The position numbers and the translations under genes are program-made. Below the pieces are notes generated by a model that was given only the letters and a program-made list of their open reading frames with translations, had not been told where the DNA came from and made no database searches. This document shows, piece after piece, positions 17,948-26,112 of a stretch of 49,661 nucleotides of DNA. The stretch covers positions 1 to 49,661 of the forward strand of contig NZ_FOSN01000019.1 in assembly GCF_900114285.1 (NCBI RefSeq), read 5' to 3'. Origin of the DNA: Methylocapsa palsarum. Its GTDB lineage: Bacteria; Pseudomonadota; Alphaproteobacteria; Rhizobiales; Beijerinckiaceae. The stretch's first letter is position 1. Every line of letters begins with the position of its first letter.

Positions 17948-20269
17948 CTAATACGCATCCTGATAGTATTTTTCGCCATAGGCGAAGTGCTTGCTGTACT
18001 CGTAGCCGTAGGATTTCACGACCTCGAGATCGACCTTGTTAAGGACGACCCCGATCACGTGGCCCTTGTTGAGATTGACGCTGGCGGCCGCCTGCGACAC
18101 AAGCTCGCGATCCGTCTTGTTCCATTCGACGAGGATGATCGTTTTCTTGGCGACCGCGGAGATCAATACGGCGTCCGAGACGGGAAGGACCGGCGCGCTG
18201 TCGAGAAGGACAAAATCGTAATATTGGGAAGCGGCGTTCACCATCTCGATCATTTTGGACGATCCGATAAGGTCGACAGACGAGTCGTCACACGTGCCCG
18301 CCGGCACCACCGTCAACGACGTGCCGGGACATCTGTGCGCGACCTCGGCCCAGGAATTTCGCTCAGCCAGGAGATCGCTTAGCCCTTTTTCATGCGTCAG
18401 ATTGAACAATCTTGACGTCGTCGCATGGCGAAAATCACAATCGACGAGCACCACGCGCGCGCCTGAAAGCGACGCTGACAGGGCAAGAGCGCCAGCGAGA
18501 GTCGACTTGCCTTCGCCGGGAAGAGAGGAAGTGATCTGAATCACATTCTCTGTCGACTCTTCATCTCCCTTGCGCAACCCGAGCCGGATCGAGCGCAGCG
18601 CTTCGGCGAATTGGGAAAACCGGTTTGCGACAAGCCCTTTGATAAAAACGAGGTCAGCCTCAGCTGGCTTACCTTTGACCTTATCCTCCGGCGCGTCGTC
18701 AATCTTATAGCGGGGGACGGCGGCCAGCATCGGCAGCTGCAGCGATTGTTCGACCTGCTTCGGCGTGACGAACGCCGACGTCCGCATCCGGTTGGAACTC
18801 AACCGCTCGGCGGCGAAGGCTGTGGCGAGGCCAAGCGGCAATCCCAGCAGAAGGGATCCCAGGAAAAAGTAGGGAAGCCGCGGAAAGCTCGGAGTCTTGG
18901 GCGCATGCGCAATCTCGAAGATGCGCGCCTCGGGTTCCTGAATCGTCTCGCCTTGCTGCAGCTCCTTAAGCTTGTTCAACATCGAGCTGTAGACTTGACG
19001 GTTCGCATCGGCGACGCTCTGCGCCTCCCGCAATTTCGCCTGCCCCTCGGAGTTCAAAGTGTCGCCGGCGGCCGGCCCCGCCCGTGTTCCCGTCAGTCTT
19101 TTGAGCTGCTCCTTCAAGGCGTCGAGATTATTGCGGGACGACGTGTAGTCATTTTCAAGATTCGCGATGATGCGGCTCACCTCGGCAGCGATCGAGGCGT
19201 CGATCGCGCGCAGGGCCTGTTCCGCGCGGACGGCGACCGGACGGGCCTCGGCGAACCCTCCCTGAGACGGCAACGGCTTCATCTCGGCGAGTTTCCTCAG
19301 CAACGAGGCTTGTTCGCCACGAAGCGCCGAGATTACGCTCGATCCCATCACTTCCGGAAGGCTTTCGGCGTTGCCGCCGGATTGCTGGACGTGACGCGCC
19401 TGTTCGACTTTGGCCTGTTTGAGGGAGAGCTGTGTTTCCAAGCCGCCGATCGCCGCATTGAGATCCGTGATCTGCTGGCTGGCGATCGTCGAACTGCCGC
19501 TTCCGTCGGTCGCCGTCAGACCATAGGCGCGGCGAATCTCGGCGACCGCTTCCTCGCTGCGGATGACTTCCTTCCGAAGCTCCGAGAGATTGCTGACAAG
19601 GCCATCCGAGGCGCGCCGCGACGTGTCGCGCTTTGACTGCATCTGATCGTTGATATAGGCCTCGCTCACCGCCTTGGCGAGGCGCGCAGCCTTCAAGGGG
19701 TCACGGGATTTGACCTCAACCTTGACGATGTAGGACGCCCCGTCGCGAGTCACGGACGTCGCGCTTTGAAGCCGCTGCACCGCCGTTTCAATCGGATCGT
19801 CGTGATCCCCGGCAAGATTTTTCGGCGGCGCGGACGTCACCTGCTGACCCTGGAACAAAGCGATAAATCTCTGCAGCAGGCCTGGCTCCCGATAGGCGAA
19901 TTCCGGATCTTCATCGAGCTTCTCGGACTTCACCAGCCGCTCGAGCAACCCCGCCGACTGGATGACGGACGCGACCCCCGCGATCTTGGCGGCGTCAACC
20001 GCGATCGCAGAACCGAAGTCCGTTCCAGGGCCAATCGAACCCGGCGTTTTAGGGTCGATCATTATGGTCGCGGTCCCGGTGTAGCGGGGCGTCAACGAAG
20101 CAAAAATCGCCATGCCCGCCAGCACGACCAGTAAGGTCACGCCGCACACGACCCGCCATCGCCGGGCGAACACCCCTGCGAGCTGGCCAAGACTCAGACC
20201 CGCAGCTTCGGGCGCCGCCTGTGCGCCTTTACGCTGCCCGACCCTCGCCGGCGCATAACCACTCATCAA
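17948..20269 (-). CDS. Wzz-type polysaccharide co-polymerase fused to BY-kinase (ExoP/GumC/Wzc-like)
   Basis: A 773-residue inner-membrane protein. It has TM1 at about 39-58, a long periplasmic coiled-coil region to about 460, TM2 at 466-486, then a cytoplasmic tyrosine autokinase. Walker A lies at 581-590 (PGEGKST), Walker A' at 606-615 (VVLVDCDF) and Walker B at 686-693 (FVLLDSAP). The C-terminus holds a Tyr cluster (YGYEY, YGEKYYQDAY), the autophosphorylation site of this class. It controls chain length and export of the polysaccharide and would contact an outer-membrane Wza-type channel, which is not in this window. No cognate low-molecular-weight phosphatase is visible either. The gene opens the unit that includes the polymerase-like gene. 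Confidence 0.95.
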   Translation of the reverse strand: MMSGYAPARVGQRKGAQAAPEAAGLSLGQLAGVFARRWRVVCGVTLLVVLAGMAIFASLTPRYTGTATIMIDPKTPGSIGPGTDFGSAIAVDAAKIAGVASVIQSAGLLERLVKSEKLDEDPEFAYREPGLLQRFIALFQGQQVTSAPPKNLAGDHDDPIETAVQRLQSATSVTRDGASYIVKVEVKSRDPLKAARLAKAVSEAYINDQMQSKRDTSRRASDGLVSNLSELRKEVIRSEEAVAEIRRAYGLTATDGSGSSTIASQQITDLNAAIGGLETQLSLKQAKVEQARHVQQSGGNAESLPEVMGSSVISALRGEQASLLRKLAEMKPLPSQGGFAEARPVAVRAEQALRAIDASIAAEVSRIIANLENDYTSSRNNLDALKEQLKRLTGTRAGPAAGDTLNSEGQAKLREAQSVADANRQVYSSMLNKLKELQQGETIQEPEARIFEIAHAPKTPSFPRLPYFFLGSLLLGLPLGLATAFAAERLSSNRMRTSAFVTPKQVEQSLQLPMLAAVPRYKIDDAPEDKVKGKPAEADLVFIKGLVANRFSQFAEALRSIRLGLRKGDEESTENVIQITSSLPGEGKSTLAGALALSASLSGARVVLVDCDFRHATTSRLFNLTHEKGLSDLLAERNSWAEVAHRCPGTSLTVVPAGTCDDSSVDLIGSSKMIEMVNAASQYYDFVLLDSAPVLPVSDAVLISAVAKKTIILVEWNKTDRELVSQAAASVNLNKGHVIGVVLNKVDLEVVKSYGYEYSKHFAYGEKYYQDAY

Positions 20270-20377
20270 CTACCTCGTCTTCGTTTTGGCTTTGTTTAGG
20301 GCGCAACCGCTCATCGTAGTCTTAGCTATGAATGGAAGGAATAAAAAACAAGTCAAGATCAGCAGACCAAGAAACAT

Positions 20378-20393
20378 CTCAACTTTGGGTGAG
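20378..20393. promoter_or_regulatory. Near-palindromic operator candidate (site 3)
   Basis: CTCAACTTTGGGTGAG keeps the outer CTCA/TGAG half sites of sites 1 and 2 but has TTTGGGTGAG rather than AATGGGTGAG in the centre. It lies 109 bases ahead of the BY-kinase start. The regulator is unknown. Confidence 0.4.
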
Positions 20394-20453
20394 ACTCCAG
20401 CAAACCTCAATCTTAATTACCTCTTGTTCTTGATCGGCATGTTAATGTCAATG

Positions 20454-20467
20454 TTCCAAATGGGTAA
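20454..20467. promoter_or_regulatory. Weaker operator-like site (site 4)
   Basis: TTCCAAATGGGTAA matches the centre of sites 1 and 2 (AAATGGGT) and is itself a partial palindrome. It is 61 bases past site 3 in the same divergent region, so the pair could bind cooperatively; that is conjecture. Confidence 0.3.
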
Positions 20468-20743
20468 ACTATTCACTTGCCAATGAGCTGGGATGATACC
20501 AATGTCCGAGCTAAAGCCTTGTGTCCCAGCTAGAGCCTTAGTCCCCCCTAGGAGATCAGTTGCAAACGCGACATGCCGCGCGATCAACAACATTATAACA
20601 ATAAAGATTTTTTATCAAAATTTGTCGCCTGCGCTTTGATTACTCGGTTTGTCTTCGGTTGCTCGATTCAATATGGAGCGGAAGAACTCCCCGTTTTAAC
20701 TCTGGTATGGTCAAAACGTTGACTTATCCGAACTCGTTCGAGG

Positions 20744-21907
20744 ATGAACGAATTGAAAATGAGCGTGCCGTTTGGAGGCAGGGATCCGGTCGTCATTATC
20801 GCGGGCACGCCCTGGGATGGCATGCTGGCGTCCGAGCGTCAGCTCGGCGCTCAGCTGGCTGCGTTTGGGCCGGTCGTTTACGTCGACCCTCCCGTCAGCA
20901 GATCATGGCCGACGCTTTCGAGGCCGCAGATTGATCAACCGCACCCCGGCGTGACGAGAATCACGCCAAATGGCGTGCGGGGGATGTATCGACCCCTCGC
21001 GCATCACGCAATTGCGCCGCTCGTTGCGCACGCCGTCAAGCGCCAGCTTAATCTGGCGGGCGTGAAACCGCGCGCCGTGATGGTTGCGGCCCCTCTGGCG
21101 ATCTTGTCTCATTTCCCGGAAAGCCGCCACATCGTTTACGCCACGGACGACTGGATCGTCGGAGCAGGGCTCATGGGCTTGCCCGAGGACAGGATGCGCT
21201 GGGTTCAAAGGCGGCACCTTGAGACAGCCGACCTCGTCATCGCCGTTTCCGACGTGCTGGCGGAGCGATACCGTTCGGCTGGTCACCCGGCTGTCGAAGT
21301 CGTCGCCAATGGCTGCGACCTCGACACGCTCGACGGCGTCGACCGCGCGCAACCCGTTCAGAATGTCGATTTGCCCAAACCCATCGCAGGATTTCTCGGC
21401 AATCTTTCCGACCGGATCGATCTCAGCTACCTCGAGGCGGTCGCCGAACGTGGCGTTTCAACCCTGCTGGTCGGTCCCCGCCGGGCGCAGTTCGGAGGCG
21501 ACCGGTTCGACCGGTTGGTCGCGCGGCCAAACGTTCGCTGGGTCGGACCGCAACCCTACGAGCGGATGCCGTCGTATTTGCGGCTGATCGACGTGGGCAT
21601 GACGCCCTACTCGCCGACTGAATTCAACAAGTCCAGTTCTCCCCTCAAGACTCTTGAATATCTTGCCGCGGGGCGGGGTTCGGTCGCGACGGACCTTCCG
21701 GGCGTCAGGTCGCTTGGCACGCCGCTGGTCGCCATCGAGACCAATCCCGAAGCATTCGCGGACGCCGTGGAGGCGACTCTGGCGATGGATCGAACGCCTG
21801 AACTCGTCGCCGCCCGGCGCGCCGCGGCCGCGCCGCATTCCTGGGAACGGAAGGCCCTGCGCGTCGCCGATCTCCTCGGTCTCGCGACGCCGGTGAACCT
21901 GCCGTGA
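20744..21907 (+). CDS. Family 4 glycosyltransferase (TuaH-like)
   Basis: The 387-residue GT-B enzyme has an N-terminal acceptor domain (VVIIAGTPWDGMLASERQLG) and the linking segment VYATDDW seen in TuaH-like transferases. Its C-terminal donor domain has VIAVSDVLAERYR, VVANGCDLDTL and the nucleotide-sugar motif FNKSSSPLKTLEYLAAGR. ATG 20744 has a poor ribosome binding site, and Met six residues on is an alternative. The stop overlaps the next gene's GTG, so the two transferases are translationally coupled and probably add consecutive sugars. Donor and acceptor are unknown. Confidence 0.88.
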   Translation: MNELKMSVPFGGRDPVVIIAGTPWDGMLASERQLGAQLAAFGPVVYVDPPVSRSWPTLSRPQIDQPHPGVTRITPNGVRGMYRPLAHHAIAPLVAHAVKRQLNLAGVKPRAVMVAAPLAILSHFPESRHIVYATDDWIVGAGLMGLPEDRMRWVQRRHLETADLVIAVSDVLAERYRSAGHPAVEVVANGCDLDTLDGVDRAQPVQNVDLPKPIAGFLGNLSDRIDLSYLEAVAERGVSTLLVGPRRAQFGGDRFDRLVARPNVRWVGPQPYERMPSYLRLIDVGMTPYSPTEFNKSSSPLKTLEYLAAGRGSVATDLPGVRSLGTPLVAIETNPEAFADAVEATLAMDRTPELVAARRAAAAPHSWERKALRVADLLGLATPVNLP

Positions 21908-23157
21908 GAATCCTCGTCTATCCTCACGAACTGTCGCTTGGCGGGAGCCAGATCAACGCCATCGACCTTGCCGCCGAGATCAAGAACGCCGGCCACGATT
22001 CCATCATCTATGGCGTCGAAGGGCCTCTGACCGAATATATCCGCGGCAAAGGGCTGGACTATCACGCGGCCCACCCCAATGCGGTCAGACCGAACCCGAT
22101 CCGCATTGCTCAGCTCGCCCGATTATGCCGACGCGAACGCATCGATCTGATCCACGCCTATGAATGGCCTCCGTGCCTCGACGCCTATTATGGCGCCCAT
22201 CTTCTTCTCGGCGTCCCCGTGCTGTGCTCAGTCTTGTCAATGTGGGCCTCGCCTCTAGTGCCTGACACGGTTCCCCTCATCATGGGCACCGAAGCGCTCG
22301 GCGACGAGGTCCGTCGCGAACGTCGGGGCGACGGCGCAAACGTGTATGTGCTTGAACCACCCATCGATATCGTCGCCGATCGTCCCACAACCGACGGCGG
22401 GGCGTTTCGTCGCCAGCTCGGCATCGCCGACAACGAGCTGCTTGTGGCGTCCGTCTCGCGCCTGTCGTTCGACCTCAAATTTGATGCATTGACCGACGCA
22501 ATCGACGCGGCGGCGAGCCTTGCGGCAAAGTGGCCGATCCGGCTGGTCCTGGTTGGCGGAGGCGATGCGGAATCCGAATGCCGGCGCCGCGCGGACATCG
22601 TCAACGCCTTGCACAACCGGGAAGTGATCCTGTTGCCGGGACCAAGCCTCGACCCGCGTCCGGCCTACGCGGGGGCGGATGTCGTGATCGGCATGGGCAG
22701 TTCCGCGCTGAGGGCCATGGCGCATGAAAAACCTCTCGTCGTCCAGGGCGAGCGCGGCTGGGCCCTTCCATGCAATCCCGACACGATCGGCGTATTCCTG
22801 CATCAGGGTTTCTTCGGAGAAGGCGCGGGGAGTTCCGGCGCACCCGCTTTGGCCGCGGCCGTCGAGCGCTTACTGGAGGATGCCGAACGGCGGACCTTGC
22901 TTGGCAAGTGGGGCCGCGAGACAGTGATCGAGCGATTTAGCCTTCAGGCCGCCGCGAAATCGCTCATCGGAATGTTCGAAAACGTCCGCCTCGGCGAACC
23001 ACGAATTGCGTTCAGGCGAAAGGCGGCGGCTTTCGCGCAGGTAACGGGACGGGCGTTCGTCAACGAACTTCAGTACCACCTGCCCAATTATAAACGCAGG
23101 CGCGACGCCGAACTGCAGCGTAGGATGCAGGACGCCGTTGTAAACGCGAACCGTTGA
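21904..23157 (+). CDS. Family 4 glycosyltransferase
   Basis: The 417-residue GT-B protein begins with RILVYPHELSLGGSQINAIDLA, a clear GT4 N-terminus with the glycine loop. HAYEWPPCLDAYYGAHLLLGVPV follows, then the C-terminal domain LLVASVSRLSFDLKFDAL and LVLVGGGDAESECR. The donor-site region reads VVIGMGSSALRAMAHEKPLVV, in which the usual E-x7-E motif is altered (GSSALRAMAHEK), so one acidic residue is shifted. Translation starts at GTG within a GTGA overlap with the previous glycosyltransferase. The basic C-terminus (YKRRRDAELQRR) may bind membrane. It serves the same polysaccharide; the sugar is unknown. Confidence 0.87.
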   Translation: MRILVYPHELSLGGSQINAIDLAAEIKNAGHDSIIYGVEGPLTEYIRGKGLDYHAAHPNAVRPNPIRIAQLARLCRRERIDLIHAYEWPPCLDAYYGAHLLLGVPVLCSVLSMWASPLVPDTVPLIMGTEALGDEVRRERRGDGANVYVLEPPIDIVADRPTTDGGAFRRQLGIADNELLVASVSRLSFDLKFDALTDAIDAAASLAAKWPIRLVLVGGGDAESECRRRADIVNALHNREVILLPGPSLDPRPAYAGADVVIGMGSSALRAMAHEKPLVVQGERGWALPCNPDTIGVFLHQGFFGEGAGSSGAPALAAAVERLLEDAERRTLLGKWGRETVIERFSLQAAAKSLIGMFENVRLGEPRIAFRRKAAAFAQVTGRAFVNELQYHLPNYKRRRDAELQRRMQDAVVNANR

Positions 23158-23232
23158 TTCATCGTGACGCGATCCAGGTTCACTTAAACAAACGCGAACC
23201 TTCGTCTTTCAATATGGACAGAAACATTTCCC

Positions 23233-24741
23233 ATGAGCCGGATCCACCGATCTATACTCTTCTCTGCCGGCGAGCGTTACGGCAGCTTCATTTTCTTCTT
23301 TTTCTCGATAGCAATTCTTTCACGATTGCTGACGCCGGAGCAGACAGGCATTTATACAGCGATCGCCGCGCTGACGGCGCTGGCGAATACGCCTGCGGAA
23401 TTCGGAGGCGCCGGATACATCATCCAGAAACAGGTGTTGTCCGAACCGGATATCCGCACGGCGTTCACAATCAATTTCGCGATTTCCGCCGCGGTTGCGG
23501 CAGCCCTTTTTTTATCTCGGGACGCCATCGCGACATTTTACGGCCTGGAAGGATTGAAAGACGGGATCGGCGTTTCGGCTCTGAGTTTTCTTCTGTTGCC
23601 CTTCTCGAGCACAATATCGGCATTGCTACGCCGCGAAATGGCGTTCGATACGGTGGCCCAATGTAATCTCGTCGCAAACTTCGTCACTGCGGCGACATCG
23701 GTCGCCCTCGCAGCGTCGGGCGCCGGCTTTATGGGTCCCGTGATCGGGACGGTTGCAGGAAATGCGGCGCTGGTGGCGCTTTTCATCGCCTTTCAGCGCA
23801 ACTTGCGGATTTTTCTCCCGAGTTTCGTTGGATATCGCGACGTGATCGCGTTCGGCGCCTATTCCAGCGGCGTCGCGATCATAAATGTCTTTTACCAGAT
23901 GTCGCCCCAACTCATTCTTGGACGTGTTCTGAACTTCACCGCGGTTGGGCTTTACGGCCGCGCCATCAGCGTGACCCAGATATTCGACAAGCTTATCATG
24001 CAGGTGTTGGGTCCCGTGATCATGCCGGCAATCTTCGACCAGACCCGGGCCGGCGGCGACCTGAAGCAGATTTACCTTGTCGGGATTGAGCTGCTTTCAG
24101 CCGTTCAATGGCCCTTCCTGATCTTTCTGGCGTTCATGGCCGAGCCGATCGTCCTTATCTGGCTCGGTCCGCAATGGATCCAGATCGTTACCCTGGTTCA
24201 ATTCATTTGCGTCGCCTCGCTGTCGTTGTTTGCGGCCTCTCTGACCTATCCGGTGCTGGTCGCTGTTGGCAGAGTGCGGGATTCGCTTGTCTCATCGTTC
24301 ATTTCGCTGCCTCCGTCGCTCTTGATGATTTTAATCGCCTCGTTTTTCAGCGTCCAGGCAGTCGCTTTTTCGACACTTTTTGCTTTGCCGCTTCAGGCGG
24401 GAGTAGCAATCTATTTCATAAGCCAGCGTCTGGACATTCGACCGGCTGAATTGCTCCGCGCCACCGCGAAGAGCGCCATTGTCGCGGGCTGTTGCACAGC
24501 CGCGATCCTGCTCGGCATCTTTATCAGCAACGTCAGCGGATCGGGGCGGATCGCCGAACTCATCGGGGTCGGATTGCTCGGAGTGATGGGATGGCTGGCC
24601 GGGTTGTTTCTCACCGGGCACCCGCTCTGGGAACACATTTGCTGGGCGTCAAACAAGGGATGGCTGGCCGCTTCGCAATTCTTTCTTCGAGACGGCGCCA
24701 TTCCCCTGAAAGAAAAATCGCCTCCGGCTGAACCTTCGTAA
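23233..24741 (+). CDS. Wzx-type lipid-linked oligosaccharide flippase
   Basis: The 502-residue protein has around 14 hydrophobic helices and the MATE/PST layout of polysaccharide flippases. The N-terminus RSILFSAGERYGSFIFFFFSIAILSRLL with LLTPEQTGIYTAIAAL matches the polysaccharide-synthesis family. Its role is to flip the undecaprenyl-linked repeat unit to the periplasmic face, where the polymerase acts. It lies 75 bases downstream of the two coupled glycosyltransferases and is probably in the same transcript; its ribosome binding site is weak. Together with a Wzz/BY-kinase and a polymerase-like protein it marks the pathway as Wzx/Wzy-dependent. Confidence 0.9.
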   Translation: MSRIHRSILFSAGERYGSFIFFFFSIAILSRLLTPEQTGIYTAIAALTALANTPAEFGGAGYIIQKQVLSEPDIRTAFTINFAISAAVAAALFLSRDAIATFYGLEGLKDGIGVSALSFLLLPFSSTISALLRREMAFDTVAQCNLVANFVTAATSVALAASGAGFMGPVIGTVAGNAALVALFIAFQRNLRIFLPSFVGYRDVIAFGAYSSGVAIINVFYQMSPQLILGRVLNFTAVGLYGRAISVTQIFDKLIMQVLGPVIMPAIFDQTRAGGDLKQIYLVGIELLSAVQWPFLIFLAFMAEPIVLIWLGPQWIQIVTLVQFICVASLSLFAASLTYPVLVAVGRVRDSLVSSFISLPPSLLMILIASFFSVQAVAFSTLFALPLQAGVAIYFISQRLDIRPAELLRATAKSAIVAGCCTAAILLGIFISNVSGSGRIAELIGVGLLGVMGWLAGLFLTGHPLWEHICWASNKGWLAASQFFLRDGAIPLKEKSPPAEPS

Positions 24742-24831
24742 TCCAGGAACTTTTTACACGCCGAGTTGCAGGATCAGGCGCCGCACTTCATCGTGCGCCG
24801 CCTCAATGGCTGGATCTTCGTCAAATTCAAA

Positions 24832-25791
24832 TTACGCGGACGTCGAGCGGATGCCGTCGCGGGCAGGCGCGGTGAAGAGCAGCCGCGCCATGACGCCCGT
24901 GCGCCAGAGCCGATGCGCCACCAGAACCGCCGCCGCTCCCGCCTTCGCCCGCCCGTCCGGCAGCCGATCCGAGCGGAGCACTTTCAGCAAATGGGGCGCG
25001 GCCGACAGCGGCATCGCCGCCGTTTTGGCCGCCCAACGCATCAACCCAAAAGGCTTTTCAAGCGTCAGCGCATGATGTTCGGCCAGAACCCGCCGCCATC
25101 GCGTCTTGAGGTCGGACCAGCTTGGCCGCGCAAGGTGGCTGACAACCGCAGAAGGCTCGTAGCCAAGACGAAATCCGGCGGCGCGCGCCCTGAATGACCA
25201 ATCCATATCCTCGGCGACGCCGGTGCGAAAGCCGCCGACCGAGTCAAATACCGTGCGCCATACCCACATGTTGCCGCTGCCCGTATAGCCCTCGATCAGG
25301 ATATAGCGCTCGAAATCGAATCCGAACACGATTTCCCAGGCTTCAACCGCCGTCGGCCGCGCCGGATCCTTCGCGACCGTTTCGACGCGCCCCCCGACAA
25401 AATCATAAGCGGCGAGCGCATGCGCGCCGTTCTCGGCCCAGTCGGGCCGCGGATTACAATCGCTGTCGATAAAGGCCAGAACCTCGCCGCGCGCCACCGC
25501 CGCTCCACAATTGCGCGCCGGACCCGCTCCCTGCACTGGAGCAGGAACGACGCGGCAACCGGGCGCTGCGCGCACAACAGCTTCTATACCGCAGGCGGAA
25601 TTGTTATCGGCGACAATGATTTCCAGCCGGTCGGCAGGCCAGGTCTGGGCATGAAGCCCGGCGATGCACACAGACAGGGCTTCGAGATCATTATAATGGG
25701 GAATAATGACCGAGATGAACGCCTGGTCGACGTTAGCCGCCCCTCCAGGCCCCTCCGTTGCGCCTTCGACGGCCGAACCTTCGTTGTTCAT
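24832..25791 (-). CDS. Family 2 glycosyltransferase
   Basis: Start chosen at ATG 25791, seven bases after GAGGG, giving 319 residues; the frame up to 25905 adds no domain. ISVIIPHYNDLEALSVCIAGL is the GT-A nucleotide-binding strand, LAFIDSDCNPRPDW the DxD motif, and VAEDMDWSFRARAAG the ED motif near the active site. A TM-like C-terminal segment is absent, so it is soluble or peripheral. It is convergent with the flippase gene and separated from the next exoprotein gene by a hairpin, so it forms its own unit. It likely contributes one glycosidic bond to the same polysaccharide. Confidence 0.88.
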   Translation of the reverse strand: MNNEGSAVEGATEGPGGAANVDQAFISVIIPHYNDLEALSVCIAGLHAQTWPADRLEIIVADNNSACGIEAVVRAAPGCRVVPAPVQGAGPARNCGAAVARGEVLAFIDSDCNPRPDWAENGAHALAAYDFVGGRVETVAKDPARPTAVEAWEIVFGFDFERYILIEGYTGSGNMWVWRTVFDSVGGFRTGVAEDMDWSFRARAAGFRLGYEPSAVVSHLARPSWSDLKTRWRRVLAEHHALTLEKPFGLMRWAAKTAAMPLSAAPHLLKVLRSDRLPDGRAKAGAAAVLVAHRLWRTGVMARLLFTAPARDGIRSTSA

Positions 25792-25991
25792 CCCGAATCC
25801 CTCAACTTCACGCCAGTTTGAAGAAGATCCAACAGTCAGCCGCCAAAGGCTCGTGACGGTCTGGCGTTCCTCAGCGCTGGCGCCTTTCGGAGGAACGCAA
25901 CGCATGCAGATAGCGCGTTTTGACGCTGAACTTCAATATGAAAGGTCTTTCAAGCTGTCGGGATTCTGAATCACCTCTCATTCCGCCGTTC

Positions 25992-26032
25992 CCGCGCTTC
26001 TCAGGGAACCAGTTTATAACCTGAGGGCGCGG
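25992..26032. terminator. Hairpin between the DUF4082 hydrolase gene and the GT2 gene
   Basis: CCGCGC-TT-CTCAGG (25992-26005) pairs with CCTGAG-G-GCGCGG (26020-26032) around a 14-base AT-rich loop. It lies 80 bases beyond the stop of the minus-strand gene starting at 28647. There is no T tract, so a terminator function is only suggested. Confidence 0.35.
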
Positions 26033-26112
26033 AATCGGAGAATGGGACTCAACAATATTTTCTTACATTCAGATGAAGTTCCGGGTCAACCGGAACGCAT
26101 CCTCATGGATTG

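Larger units (their letters stand above)
20270..20743. other. Divergent intergenic region with repeated motifs
   Basis: These 474 bases separate the BY-kinase gene (minus) from the GT4 gene (plus). They hold two AAATGGGTGAG-type sites (20378-20393 and 20454-20467) and a direct repeat, AGCTAAAGCCTT (20509-20520) and AGCTAGAGCCTT (20528-20539), each followed by a C-rich run and 19 bases apart. An AT-rich stretch from about 20590 to 20650 could contain the plus-strand promoter. No gene is supported here. Confidence 0.5.
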
